Positions 51,150-58,637 of a stretch of DNA of 64,000 bases are shown here, one piece after another. Source of the stretch: Actinomyces gerencseriae DSM 6844 (GTDB lineage Bacteria; Actinomycetota; Actinomycetes; Actinomycetales; Actinomycetaceae). Made by a program: the position numbers and the translations under genes. The notes under the pieces are model-generated. The model saw nothing but the letters and a program-made list of their open reading frames with translations. It did no database searches and was not told where the DNA came from. The stretch spans positions 1 through 64,000 of the forward strand of contig NZ_KE386873.1 in assembly GCF_000429265.1 (NCBI RefSeq), read 5' to 3'. The first letter of the stretch is position 1. The number at the start of each line of letters is the position of its first letter.

Positions 51150-51974
51150 GTGACCGACGCTCCCGTTCCCGCAGGCGCACCGCGCTACACCCACGGGCAC
51201 TCCCCCGCCGTCCTCGCCAGCCACGCCCACCGCACCGCGGCCGACTCCGCCGCCCATCTCCTGCCCCGCCTCCGATCGGGCCTCGACCTGCTCGACGTCG
51301 GCTGCGGCCCGGCGACCATCACCGCCGATCTCGCCGAATCCGTCAGCCCCGGGCGCGTCGTCGCGCTCGACAGCGCGCCGGCCGCGCTCGAGGCGGCGCG
51401 GGCGACCCTTGAGGAGAGGGGACTGGCCGACGTCGTCGAGCTTGTCGACGGCGACGTGCACGCCCTGCCCTTCGCGGACGGCTCCTTCGACGTGGTCCAC
51501 GCCCACCAGGTGCTCCAGCACGTGGCCGCCCCGGTGGCCGCCCTGCGCGAGATGCGCCGGGTGACGCGTCCGGGCGGAATCGTGGCGGCGCGCGACTCCG
51601 TGTACTCGGCCAAGGCCTGGTACCCGCAGCCCCCCGCACTGGAGCGCTGGCGCCGGGTCTACATGGCGACGGCGCGGGCGAACGGCGGCGAGCCCGACGC
51701 CGGCAGCCATCTGCTGTCCTGGTTCCGCGCCGCGGGACTCGGCGACGCGGAGGCATCGGCGTCGACCTGGTGCTACGCGACGCCCGAGCTGCGCTCCTGG
51801 TGGGGCGGGACCTGGGCGGAGCGGTGCCTCTCCTCCTTCGGCCCGCGCGCAGTCGAACTGGGACTGGCGCGCCCGACCGAGCTGGAGGAGATGGCGATGG
51901 CCTGGCGGACGTGGGCCGCGGCGGACGACGGTTGGTACGTCGTCGTTCACGGCGAGGTCATCGCCCGCCGGTAG
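51150..51974 (+). CDS. Class I SAM-dependent methyltransferase
   Basis: A 274-aa methyltransferase related to UbiE/arsenite-type enzymes. LDLLDVGCGPATITADLAE (about 45-63) is motif I, VVALDSAPAALEAARATLEE the nucleoside loop, LPFADGSFDVVHAHQVLQHV motif II/III, and MRRVTRPGGIVAARDSVYS the following strand. The substrate is unknown. TATGCT (51137-51142) seven bases before GTG 51150 suggests a leaderless start; ATG 51138 is the alternative. It is transcribed divergently from gdhA across the repeat-rich gap. Confidence 0.85.
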   Translation: MTDAPVPAGAPRYTHGHSPAVLASHAHRTAADSAAHLLPRLRSGLDLLDVGCGPATITADLAESVSPGRVVALDSAPAALEAARATLEERGLADVVELVDGDVHALPFADGSFDVVHAHQVLQHVAAPVAALREMRRVTRPGGIVAARDSVYSAKAWYPQPPALERWRRVYMATARANGGEPDAGSHLLSWFRAAGLGDAEASASTWCYATPELRSWWGGTWAERCLSSFGPRAVELGLARPTELEEMAMAWRTWAAADDGWYVVVHGEVIARR

Positions 51975-52077
51975 CGGACCGGGCGGACCGACGAGCGACG
52001 AACGGCGGCGACGTCGAGCGACGGGGTTCGGAGCGGACGAGCCACTGACGTAGCCGGACGGGCGGGGGGAGTCCGAC

Positions 52078-52515
52078 TCACAGCGCCGCGTAGTGGGCGT
52101 CGTCGACGGGCTCGAGCCACTCGTTGGAGGTGTCCTCGCCCGGGACCGCGAGCGCGATGTGGGAGAACCAGGAGTCGGCCTTGGCGCCGTGCCAGTGCTT
52201 GACACCGGCGCGGGTGAACACGACGGTGCCGGGGGTCAGCGAGACGGCGTCCTTCCCCTCCTCCTGGTACCAGCCGGAGCCGGCCGTGCAGATGAGCACC
52301 TGGCCTCCGCCCGACGCGGCATGGTGGATGTGCCAGCTGTTGCGGCAGCCGGGCTCGAAGGTCACGTTGTGCACCCCGACCGCGCACTCGGGATCCGTCA
52401 CCAGGCTCCTCAGGAAGCTCTCCCCGGTGAAGTACTGGGCGAAGGCGGTGTTGGGCGCCCCCTTGCCGAAGATGTTCTCGGAGTCGAAAACGGCTGCGTC
52501 GGTCGTGGATGTCAT
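52078..52515 (-). CDS. Cupin-domain protein
   Basis: A 145-aa single-cupin protein. The first motif is GCRNSWHIHHAASGGGQVLI (His, His and Gly positions kept) and the second PGTVVFTRAGVKHWHGA. The N-terminal GAPNTAFAQYFTGESFLRSL is typical of the carboxymuconolactone-decarboxylase-associated or (R)-mandelonitrile-lyase-like cupins that bind Mn or Zn. Reaction unknown. ATG 52515 follows AGGAG by five bases; the long upstream frame is a shadow of the flavin monooxygenase. Confidence 0.87.
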   Translation of the reverse strand: MTSTTDAAVFDSENIFGKGAPNTAFAQYFTGESFLRSLVTDPECAVGVHNVTFEPGCRNSWHIHHAASGGGQVLICTAGSGWYQEEGKDAVSLTPGTVVFTRAGVKHWHGAKADSWFSHIALAVPGEDTSNEWLEPVDDAHYAAL

Positions 52516-52575
52516 GACTGCTCCTGTGGAGGTGGCTGGAGGTGACTGCGGCACCGCCAGGTTAGGGGCGCCTCC

Positions 52576-52677
52576 GAGGCACGGCCAGGTCCCGCCAGTC
52601 CCCCTCTTCCCCCCGCACCGGCCGCCGGGAGGACGCGGGCGACGCACGGCCGGGTCCCGCCAGTCCCACTCCTCCCC
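52576..52677. repeat. Imperfect two-copy repeat, 65-bp period
   Basis: Bases 52576-52612 and 52641-52677 match over 37 bp with four mismatches (core GGTCCCGCCAGTCCC), flanking 28 unrelated bases. The second copy touches the stop of the monooxygenase gene. It is a looser example of the two-copy class. Confidence 0.55.
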
Positions 52678-54053
52678 TACCCCTGATGCCGCAGGCGGCG
52701 CCAGATCCTGCGCGCGGCCTCGCCGCCGGCCCGTGCGGCGCCGAGGGTCGAGGCGTCGGGGCCGTACCCGACCAGCAGCAGGCGCGGGTCCTTGGCCACG
52801 CCGGTGCGCCCCTCCATGCGGATGCCCGACTCGTACCGGGGATCGCCACCGGCCGGGACGCCGACCGGACCGGCGTTCGTCCGCTCGCGCAATCGCAGTG
52901 GTTCCAGGTGCGTCAGTGCCGCCCTGAAGCCGGTGCTCCAGACGATGGCGTCGACGTCGACCCATGTGGGCTCGGAGTAGGGATCCCACGAGTCCGGGAC
53001 AGCCATCCCGCCGCCCGTGACCGCGGCGGAACCCGACCCATCGGGATGAGGGCCGATGGCCGTCGGCGAGAAGCGCACCGCGTGCTCGTCGATGAGGTCG
53101 ATCATCCCCCTGGAGACGAGGAGCCCCCTCTCGACGCCGTCGACGTACCTCTGCAGAGCGGGCACGGCCGCGGGCCGCGCGGCGCCGATGGGGGCCGGAC
53201 CGGCGGCGCGCGCACCGGCCGCCCGCTCCAGCGCGGCGCCCCAGATGTCGTCGGGACCGGCGATGAAGTTCGGCGGACGGCGCGTGGCCCACGTCAACGA
53301 AGCGGCATAGGGGGCGATCTCCAGGATCATCTGCACCGCGGTGAGCCCACCGCCGACGACGAGGACGCGTCTCCCGGCCAGCTCCTCGGCCCGGCGGTAG
53401 GAGGCGGTGTGGAGCTGCTCGCCGGCGAACCCGTCCCTGCCCGGGACGCGCGGTATGCGGGGATGACTCCACGTGCCGGACGCGGAGACGACCATGCGCG
53501 CCAGCCATGTGCGTCGCCCCTCCCCCGTGCGGCCGTCGACGGCCAGGAGGGTGTCACGGCGCACGGGGTCCGGCCGGCGACTCATGCGCGTCGGGACGCC
53601 GCGAGCCCCGGAGCCACCGGTCGCGCGAGCGCCCCGGGCCGACAGCGGCGCGGGCACCCCCGTGGACCTCACCGAGGTGACGCGCACCGGGCGCAGCACC
53701 TGGAGCCCCAGTGCCTCCTCGTAGCGACGGTGGTACCCGGGGACGACGACGTTGCCGGGGGCCGCCTCGTCCAGGTCCCCGGCGGGGAACCGGGGAAGAT
53801 CGGCGATCCGGTGAGCCCGGCCGATCGTCAGGGAGTCCCAGCGGTGCCGCCAGGCGCCCCCGGGACCCTGCTCGGCATCGAGGACGAGCAGCTCGCTCCC
53901 CGGCACCAGGCCGCGGCGAACGAGCTCGCCCGCCGTGGCCAGCCCGGCCTGCCCCGCTCCGACGACGATGACGTCAGCGACGCCAGCGGCATCAGCGGCG
54001 TCTGCGACGTACCGGTCGGGCTCCTCGTCGTTCACGCCACCATCATGCGTCAT
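52677..54053 (-). CDS. FAD/NAD(P)-binding monooxygenase-like protein
   Basis: A 458-aa flavoprotein. VIVVGAGQAGLATAGELVRR (about 28-47) binds FAD, GPGGAWRHRWDSLTIG follows, VLVVGGGLTAVQMILEIAPY is the NADPH fold and VDAIVWSTGFRAALTHLEPL the C-terminal ATG-type motif. This pattern fits flavin-containing monooxygenases (Baeyer-Villiger or YUCCA-like); the substrate is unknown. A 40-residue Arg/Gly/Ala-rich insertion (about 130-170) is unusual. It is 161 nt upstream of the cupin gene on the same strand, so the two could be co-expressed. Confidence 0.85.
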   Translation of the reverse strand: MTHDGGVNDEEPDRYVADAADAAGVADVIVVGAGQAGLATAGELVRRGLVPGSELLVLDAEQGPGGAWRHRWDSLTIGRAHRIADLPRFPAGDLDEAAPGNVVVPGYHRRYEEALGLQVLRPVRVTSVRSTGVPAPLSARGARATGGSGARGVPTRMSRRPDPVRRDTLLAVDGRTGEGRRTWLARMVVSASGTWSHPRIPRVPGRDGFAGEQLHTASYRRAEELAGRRVLVVGGGLTAVQMILEIAPYAASLTWATRRPPNFIAGPDDIWGAALERAAGARAAGPAPIGAARPAAVPALQRYVDGVERGLLVSRGMIDLIDEHAVRFSPTAIGPHPDGSGSAAVTGGGMAVPDSWDPYSEPTWVDVDAIVWSTGFRAALTHLEPLRLRERTNAGPVGVPAGGDPRYESGIRMEGRTGVAKDPRLLLVGYGPDASTLGAARAGGEAARRIWRRLRHQG

Positions 54054-54097
54054 CGACCGGGGCTCCTCCTCATCGGGTCCTCATCGGGGCCGGGGCG

Positions 54098-54330
54098 CTC
54101 GCGCGCCCGATCGCAACCCGCCGGCCGTCGCGCACGGCGGCTCGGCCGTGTGGACGCGCCGCCCCCTCTCGCGCGCCCGATCGCAGCCCGCCGCAGCTCA
54201 TCGATCGCCGCACCGCTTCTCACGGCGCAGCGGCGGCACTCACGGGCCGGAACGCAGCGGGTCACGGCCAGGGGCGCGGCAGGGTAGCGGCAGGGTAGCG
54301 GCAGGGTAGCGGCAGGGTAGCGGCAAGGTG
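54098..54330. repeat. 25-bp repeat pair and 11-bp minisatellite
   Basis: The 443-nt gap 54054-54496 has no gene. CTCGCGCGCCCGATCGCA and eight further bases occur at 54098-54123 and 54168-54193 (one mismatch). At 54276-54330 there are five copies of the 11-mer GCGGCAGGGTA, the last diverged. The minisatellite is bracketed by two copies of GGCCAGGGGCGCGGC. Copy number is likely to vary between strains. Confidence 0.8.
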
Positions 54331-54496
54331 GCGGCCAGGGGCGCGGCGGAGTGGTGGGGCGGGAGCGCGCGGTGGCGGAAGGCCCCGGCGAAAATAGCGG
54401 CGATGAACGGCGCGATCAGGCGGGACCGCACGACGACGGGAGACTCCGAGCGAGCCGACTCGCCGAGAACGACACCGATCTGGCACCCTGCCACCT

Positions 54497-55549
54497 GTGC
54501 TCTCCTCTCCAAGCGCCGTCGCGGCACGCGTCCTGACCGCGCGCTCCGTGCTCGACCGACCGCTCGCCCGCCGCTACCGCATCGACGCGGTGCGGCTCCG
54601 CGAGTTCGCGGGAGTGGCCAGGTGCGGGGACCTGGGGGGCAAGCAGGTGATCGAGCTGCCCGTGCTCGCCGAGCTCTCCACCACGACGGCGTCCCGGCTG
54701 CGCATGCCCGATGGCACCGGGTGGAAGCTCGGCCAGGCGCTCGGGCACGCTCTTGAGCAGGGGGTGCGCCTGTGGCTGTGCCAGGTGCCGGCCGAGGCCG
54801 TCCCATTGATCGTGCGCGCGGTCGGCAGCGGGCTCATCCACGTCGTCTCGCTGCCCGAGCCCGTCGACGACGCCGGGGAGCCGAGTGCCCCGCCCGCCAT
54901 GGCGATCCCCGCCCCCGACAGCACCGGCAGCACCGTCGTCATCGCCCTGAGCCCCCTCGCACTGCTCATGTCCTTGACCGAGGGCGGGGGCGACTCGCGC
55001 CGCTACCTGCGCACCGTGCTGGTCGGCGTGGACACCCTGCGCTGCTCGTCCCGGGCGGCGTGGGCGCTGCGGCGCAGCGGCGTCGAGGCGGTCCAGCGGT
55101 CGCGGACGCTGCGGCTGCTCCGCAACCCCGTGACCCTGGCCTACCTCTTGGTGTTCGTGTACTCCTCCCTGCGGGCCATTCCAGTGGCCTTCGTCCCCGG
55201 GTTCCACGGCCAGGTATGGGTGCTGTGGACGATCGACGTCCTCACCGCCGTGCCCTACACGTGGGGCCTTGTCCAGATGGTGGCGGGACACCGGATCCGG
55301 TACCGGCTCCTCGGGCTGGCGACCACGCTCATCACCTTCATGGCCCCCTACGTGTACTTCTGGACCAAGGGGCGCGACTACCCGCCGGAGGTGATCGTGA
55401 CCGTGGTGGCGATGATCGTGGGCAGCGCCGGGATCGAGGCGCTGCGGTGGTGGCGCGAGAGGCTGATCGTTCAGGGCCTGTCGGAGGCCTCCGCAGAGGA
55501 CGTCACGGCGGCCGCCCCGGAGACGTCCGCAGGCGCCTCCGAGAACTGA
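54497..55549 (+). CDS. Membrane protein of unknown family
   Basis: A 350-aa protein I cannot assign. The first 215 residues are mostly soluble with one hydrophobic stretch (VVIALSPLALLMSL), followed by four membrane helices (about 214-230, 238-258, 270-290 and 298-318). The C-terminus is acidic and Ala-rich. GTG 54497 is the longest supported start, with no clear RBS. The last 79 nt overlap the convergent phosphatidylcholine synthase gene. Codon usage is typical of the genome, so it is probably a real native gene. Confidence 0.7.
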   Translation: MLSSPSAVAARVLTARSVLDRPLARRYRIDAVRLREFAGVARCGDLGGKQVIELPVLAELSTTTASRLRMPDGTGWKLGQALGHALEQGVRLWLCQVPAEAVPLIVRAVGSGLIHVVSLPEPVDDAGEPSAPPAMAIPAPDSTGSTVVIALSPLALLMSLTEGGGDSRRYLRTVLVGVDTLRCSSRAAWALRRSGVEAVQRSRTLRLLRNPVTLAYLLVFVYSSLRAIPVAFVPGFHGQVWVLWTIDVLTAVPYTWGLVQMVAGHRIRYRLLGLATTLITFMAPYVYFWTKGRDYPPEVIVTVVAMIVGSAGIEALRWWRERLIVQGLSEASAEDVTAAAPETSAGASEN

Positions 55550-56313
55550 CGGTCCTGCCCCTGGACGGATCGCAGCACGCCGACGACGAGGAGCCAGAGC
55601 CCGCCCCCGATGGACAGGACCAGCGCCGTCAGCGGACGCGCCGGGTGCGCGACGAGGAGCCAGGCCGTCCCTCCGATCCACACGAGCGCCGCGGCGATGT
55701 TGAACGAGCGGAAGCGCTTCACGCGGACCGGGTGGATGTAGTAGGTGGGCACGAGGGTGAGCCCGGCCAGGATGATCGTCACCACGATGTTGAGCCAGGC
55801 CGGAGTGCCGAGCACCCACACCATGACGGCGACGATGTTCCAGGCCGCGGGGAAGCCGACGAAGTAGTTGTCGCTCGACTTCTCGCCCTCGTTGGCGTAG
55901 CAGAACATCGAGGAGACCAGGATCACGATGAGCAGGATGCTGGCGACCGGTTTCGGCCCCATCGGGACCCTGAGGTACATGAAGACCGCCGGGATGAATG
56001 TCCAGGTGAGGTAGTCGATGACGATGTCGACCACGCTGCCGTCGAACCACGGGATGACCTCCTTGACCCGGGCGCGGCGGGCGAAGGTGCCGTCAATCCC
56101 ATCGACGACGAGGGCGACGGCGAGCCACGTCCACATCCAGCCGATCTCGTCGTTGACGATGGACAGCGCCGCCAGGCTCGCGAAGACCAGCCCCGACATG
56201 GTGAAGGCGTGCACCCCCCAGGCGCAGAGGCGCGACATATGAGTATCCGAGGATGTGGGCGCGAGAGTACCGGAATCGACGATCGGAGACGCGGCAGCGG
56301 GTGTAGGAGGCAC
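55471..56313 (-). CDS. pcs: Phosphatidylcholine synthase
   Basis: A 280-aa integral membrane CDP-alcohol phosphatidyltransferase with about eight helices. VVDGIDGTFARRARVKEVIP and WFDGSVVDIVIDYLTWTFIP carry the catalytic Asp/Gly/Ala-Arg motif with the longer spacing typical of Pcs, which condenses CDP-diacylglycerol with choline. NEGEKSSDNYFVGFPAAWNI is another family block. GTG 56313 is chosen because GTAAGG lies six bases upstream; ATG 56238 is in frame but lacks an RBS. The 3' ends of this gene and the 350-aa gene overlap by 79 nt. Confidence 0.87.
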   Translation of the reverse strand: MPPTPAAASPIVDSGTLAPTSSDTHMSRLCAWGVHAFTMSGLVFASLAALSIVNDEIGWMWTWLAVALVVDGIDGTFARRARVKEVIPWFDGSVVDIVIDYLTWTFIPAVFMYLRVPMGPKPVASILLIVILVSSMFCYANEGEKSSDNYFVGFPAAWNIVAVMVWVLGTPAWLNIVVTIILAGLTLVPTYYIHPVRVKRFRSFNIAAALVWIGGTAWLLVAHPARPLTALVLSIGGGLWLLVVGVLRSVQGQDRQFSEAPADVSGAAAVTSSAEASDRP

Positions 56314-56631
56314 GATCAACCTTACTCAAGATGCGATGGGGATTTGCCGTAGGCTATGAGTTCTCCGGTGCCGATGCACCCCGTTGATGAGGAGCCGTGC
56401 CCGGAGTCGATCGCGGGACACGATCTCACAGCCTCAGCATATTCACAGCATATCCGGTGAGGCCATGAGACCCGCCACCGCCCACTCCCCGCCTGCGGGC
56501 GAGGTCGGGATCGGCGCGCGCGGGTCGCTCGAGCGATCGGGGTGAGGAGACGCGGCCGACCGCGGCCGAGCAGGACCGGATGCAGCCGACCGCGGCCGGG
56601 CGCGGCGCGGGGATCGGCGCCCCTCGGCCCC
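56314..56631. other. Gene-free gap between pcs and DUF3152
   Basis: A 318-nt stretch. It contains a likely pcs promoter box TAGCCT on the minus strand near 56350, an AT-richer patch at 56440-56455, and two copies of GCCGACCGCGGCCG at 56555 and 56585. No gene or RNA is evident. Confidence 0.4.
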
Positions 56632-57645
56632 TCAAGGGGCCTGGTTGTCCCTGGTGGGCCAGCCGTTCTCGGTGCATCCGCCCTCGCGGGTGCGGCTCTG
56701 CTGCGCCATGACGGGCGACGTAAGACCGGCTCCCGCGCAGTACTCGTGCTCGTGCCCGAGGAAGTGGCCGACCTCGTGGTTGATCACGTAGATGTGGTAG
56801 GCGTCGATGCTGGAGAAGGTCGGGGTGCCGTAGGTCCAGCGGTCGGAGTTGAGGACGACGTCGTCCCCGTTGCGGCAGTTCCACATGCTGGCCGTCTCCA
56901 GGGGGGAGCACAGCGCGTCCGCCGTCGGCGGCGTGGCGATGGACAGGACGAAATCCGCCGAGGCGGGATCGCTCACCTGCTCGAAGGAGACTCCCTCGGC
57001 AGTGCGCCAGCCGCGGTCGTCGTTGAGGACGCTCTCGACCGTGCCGGCGGCGGCGGCCGCGTCGACGCCGGTGCCGTTCTCGGTCCGGAGCACGTAGCGG
57101 TAGACCGTCTCGGCGCCCGGCCGGGACGGGGGCACCGGATCGGCGGTCGTCCAGGTGCCATCGCCGGCGGCGTCGCTGTGGGCGAAGCCCTGCTCGTCCG
57201 TGCGCGGCGCGGGCGTCCGCGTCGGCTCGGCGCCGGGAGAGGCGCCCGCCTCTGCGGGCTCCGCGGAGGGCGACTCCCCCGTGGTGTCCGGAGACGCCCG
57301 CTCCGCGACGGGGGCGGTGTCCGCCGCCCGGGCGCCCGTGACACGGTGGACCCATATGCGCGCGCCGCAACCGATGAGCACGACGACGGTCACCAGCGCG
57401 AGAGCCCGGACGAGCTTCCACGGCTCGGTGAGGACGAGGCGACGACGGCGCGGCTTCCCGCCCGACGCGCGGACGGGGCGGGAGGCCGGCGGCCCGCCGT
57501 CACCGCCGGGCGCGCCGCCCCCGCCTGACGCGCGGTCCGGGCGGGAGGGGGCGGTGCGAGCCCTCGACCCGGCGCGGGAGCGGCCGGCCGATGTCGACGA
57601 CGGGCGCGCGGGCCGCCGCTGCGGCCGCGAGGATGACGGGGACAT
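56632..57645 (-). CDS. DUF3152 domain protein, zinc-protease-like
   Basis: A 337-aa protein with a basic N-terminus, one membrane helix (about 76-96), a Pro/Ser/Glu-rich linker and an extracellular DUF3152 domain. YVINHEVGHFLGHEH carries a metzincin-like HExxHxxxxxH motif (His290, Glu291, His294, His300). Cys pairs (CSPLETASMWNC and a late Cys) fit an exported domain. The family is actinobacterial; cell-wall-associated proteolysis is inferred. ATG 57645 is the likely start. The C-terminus ends just past the domain. Confidence 0.88.
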   Translation of the reverse strand: MSPSSSRPQRRPARPSSTSAGRSRAGSRARTAPSRPDRASGGGGAPGGDGGPPASRPVRASGGKPRRRRLVLTEPWKLVRALALVTVVVLIGCGARIWVHRVTGARAADTAPVAERASPDTTGESPSAEPAEAGASPGAEPTRTPAPRTDEQGFAHSDAAGDGTWTTADPVPPSRPGAETVYRYVLRTENGTGVDAAAAAGTVESVLNDDRGWRTAEGVSFEQVSDPASADFVLSIATPPTADALCSPLETASMWNCRNGDDVVLNSDRWTYGTPTFSSIDAYHIYVINHEVGHFLGHEHEYCAGAGLTSPVMAQQSRTREGGCTENGWPTRDNQAP

Positions 57646-57732
57646 GACTGCATAGTAGGCGCAGTCGCCTCGAGGACGATCCGCGGGCGCGGGACCCGGG
57701 AGCCGTCCGGCCGGTCGGCGACCGGCGCCGCC

Positions 57733-58149
57733 TCACGCCTCCCAGGGGTTGAGCAGGGTGACGCCGGTGGGGGCGAAGTCCCTCACATTGCGAGTCACGA
57801 CGATCATGCCGTGGACGAGAGCCGTCGCGGCGATGTACATATCGCGTTCGGGGCGAGGATCGGGCACCTGGAGCGCCGCCGCCTGGCGCGCCACATCGGC
57901 GTCGATCAGCAGGAGCCGATCGGCGAAGGCCTGAACGACCTGGTCGTCGATCCAGCGGCGAAGCCGTCTGCCGCCCACCTCGTCGCGGCGCTCCAGCCTG
58001 CGCGCGCCGACCTCCAGCTCGTACAGGGTGACCATGCTGAGGTAGAGGCTGTTCGGGTCCTGCGCCGAGGCCCATCGCACGACCTCGGGGGCGACTCTCG
58101 ACGGGGGCTTGCGCAGCTCGCAGATGACGTTGGTATCGAGGACGAGCAT
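57733..58149 (-). CDS. PIN-domain toxin (VapC-like)
   Basis: A 138-aa PIN-domain ribonuclease toxin. MLVLDTNVICELRKPP gives the first Asp, SMVTLYELEVGARRLERRD the conserved Glu, and PERDMYIAATALVHGMIVVT with VRDFAPTGVTLLNPWEA the last acidic residues. It should cleave RNA when free and be neutralised by the upstream antitoxin. Its ATG shares one base with the antitoxin stop (TGATG). Confidence 0.92.
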   Translation of the reverse strand: MLVLDTNVICELRKPPSRVAPEVVRWASAQDPNSLYLSMVTLYELEVGARRLERRDEVGGRRLRRWIDDQVVQAFADRLLLIDADVARQAAALQVPDPRPERDMYIAATALVHGMIVVTRNVRDFAPTGVTLLNPWEA

Positions 58150-58427
58150 CAGAACTCCGGAACCTTGGCGCCGAAGAAGCCGGGAGCGAAGTCGGCGTAC
58201 ACGTAGTCCTCCTCGCTCATGCTGAGCCGTTCGACGAACTCCTCGCCGGTCACCCCCCGGTCCCGCTCCCCGGCGAGCCGCCGGTAGTCGTCGATCCCGA
58301 GCAGCACGTACGCGGGCTGCCCCCGATCGGTGACGATGACCGGGCCGTTGGCGGCCGCACGCTTGGCGGCGCTCACGTCCCGGTTGAACTCACGCGAGGT
58401 GAACGTCGTTGTTGCCTCCGCCATCAT
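58149..58427 (-). CDS. Phd/YefM-family antitoxin
   Basis: A 92-aa antitoxin. TFTSREFNRDVSAAKRAAAN and GPVIVTDRGQPAYVLLGIDD are the Phd DNA-binding fold, and the C-terminal half (FVERLSMSEEDYVYADFAPG) is the flexible toxin-binding part. Two adjacent ATG codons (58427 and 58424) are possible starts. It precedes the toxin gene, the usual order, and a partially palindromic operator lies in the promoter at 58441-58468. Confidence 0.9.
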   Translation of the reverse strand: MMAEATTTFTSREFNRDVSAAKRAAANGPVIVTDRGQPAYVLLGIDDYRRLAGERDRGVTGEEFVERLSMSEEDYVYADFAPGFFGAKVPEF

Positions 58428-58440
58428 TCAGGCCGCCTTT

Positions 58441-58468
58441 GATGTAGGTACGTGTTACTACGACGCAA
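58441..58468 (-). promoter_or_regulatory. Toxin-antitoxin promoter with palindromic operator
   Basis: On the minus strand TTGCGT (58468-58463) and TACATC (58446-58441) are 16 bp apart. The spacer holds most of an imperfect palindrome at 58444-58461 of the form GTAGNNACNNGTNNCTAC. This is the expected site for autorepression by the Phd-VapC complex. Confidence 0.6.
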
Positions 58469-58637
58469 GGATCTCCTGCCGCGGAGGCCGCGTCAACCCC
58501 CGATTCCCCCGGTTCGGGGCGGTCGCGGCGCCCCGCCGCGCGGCGTCGGAGAGCGGGCCCCGCTGCGCGGGCCTCTCCCGCCGGGCGGTGCGGCGACCGG
58601 CCTGCGCATGGCGACGCCCGCCCCCGCCGCGGGTCTC

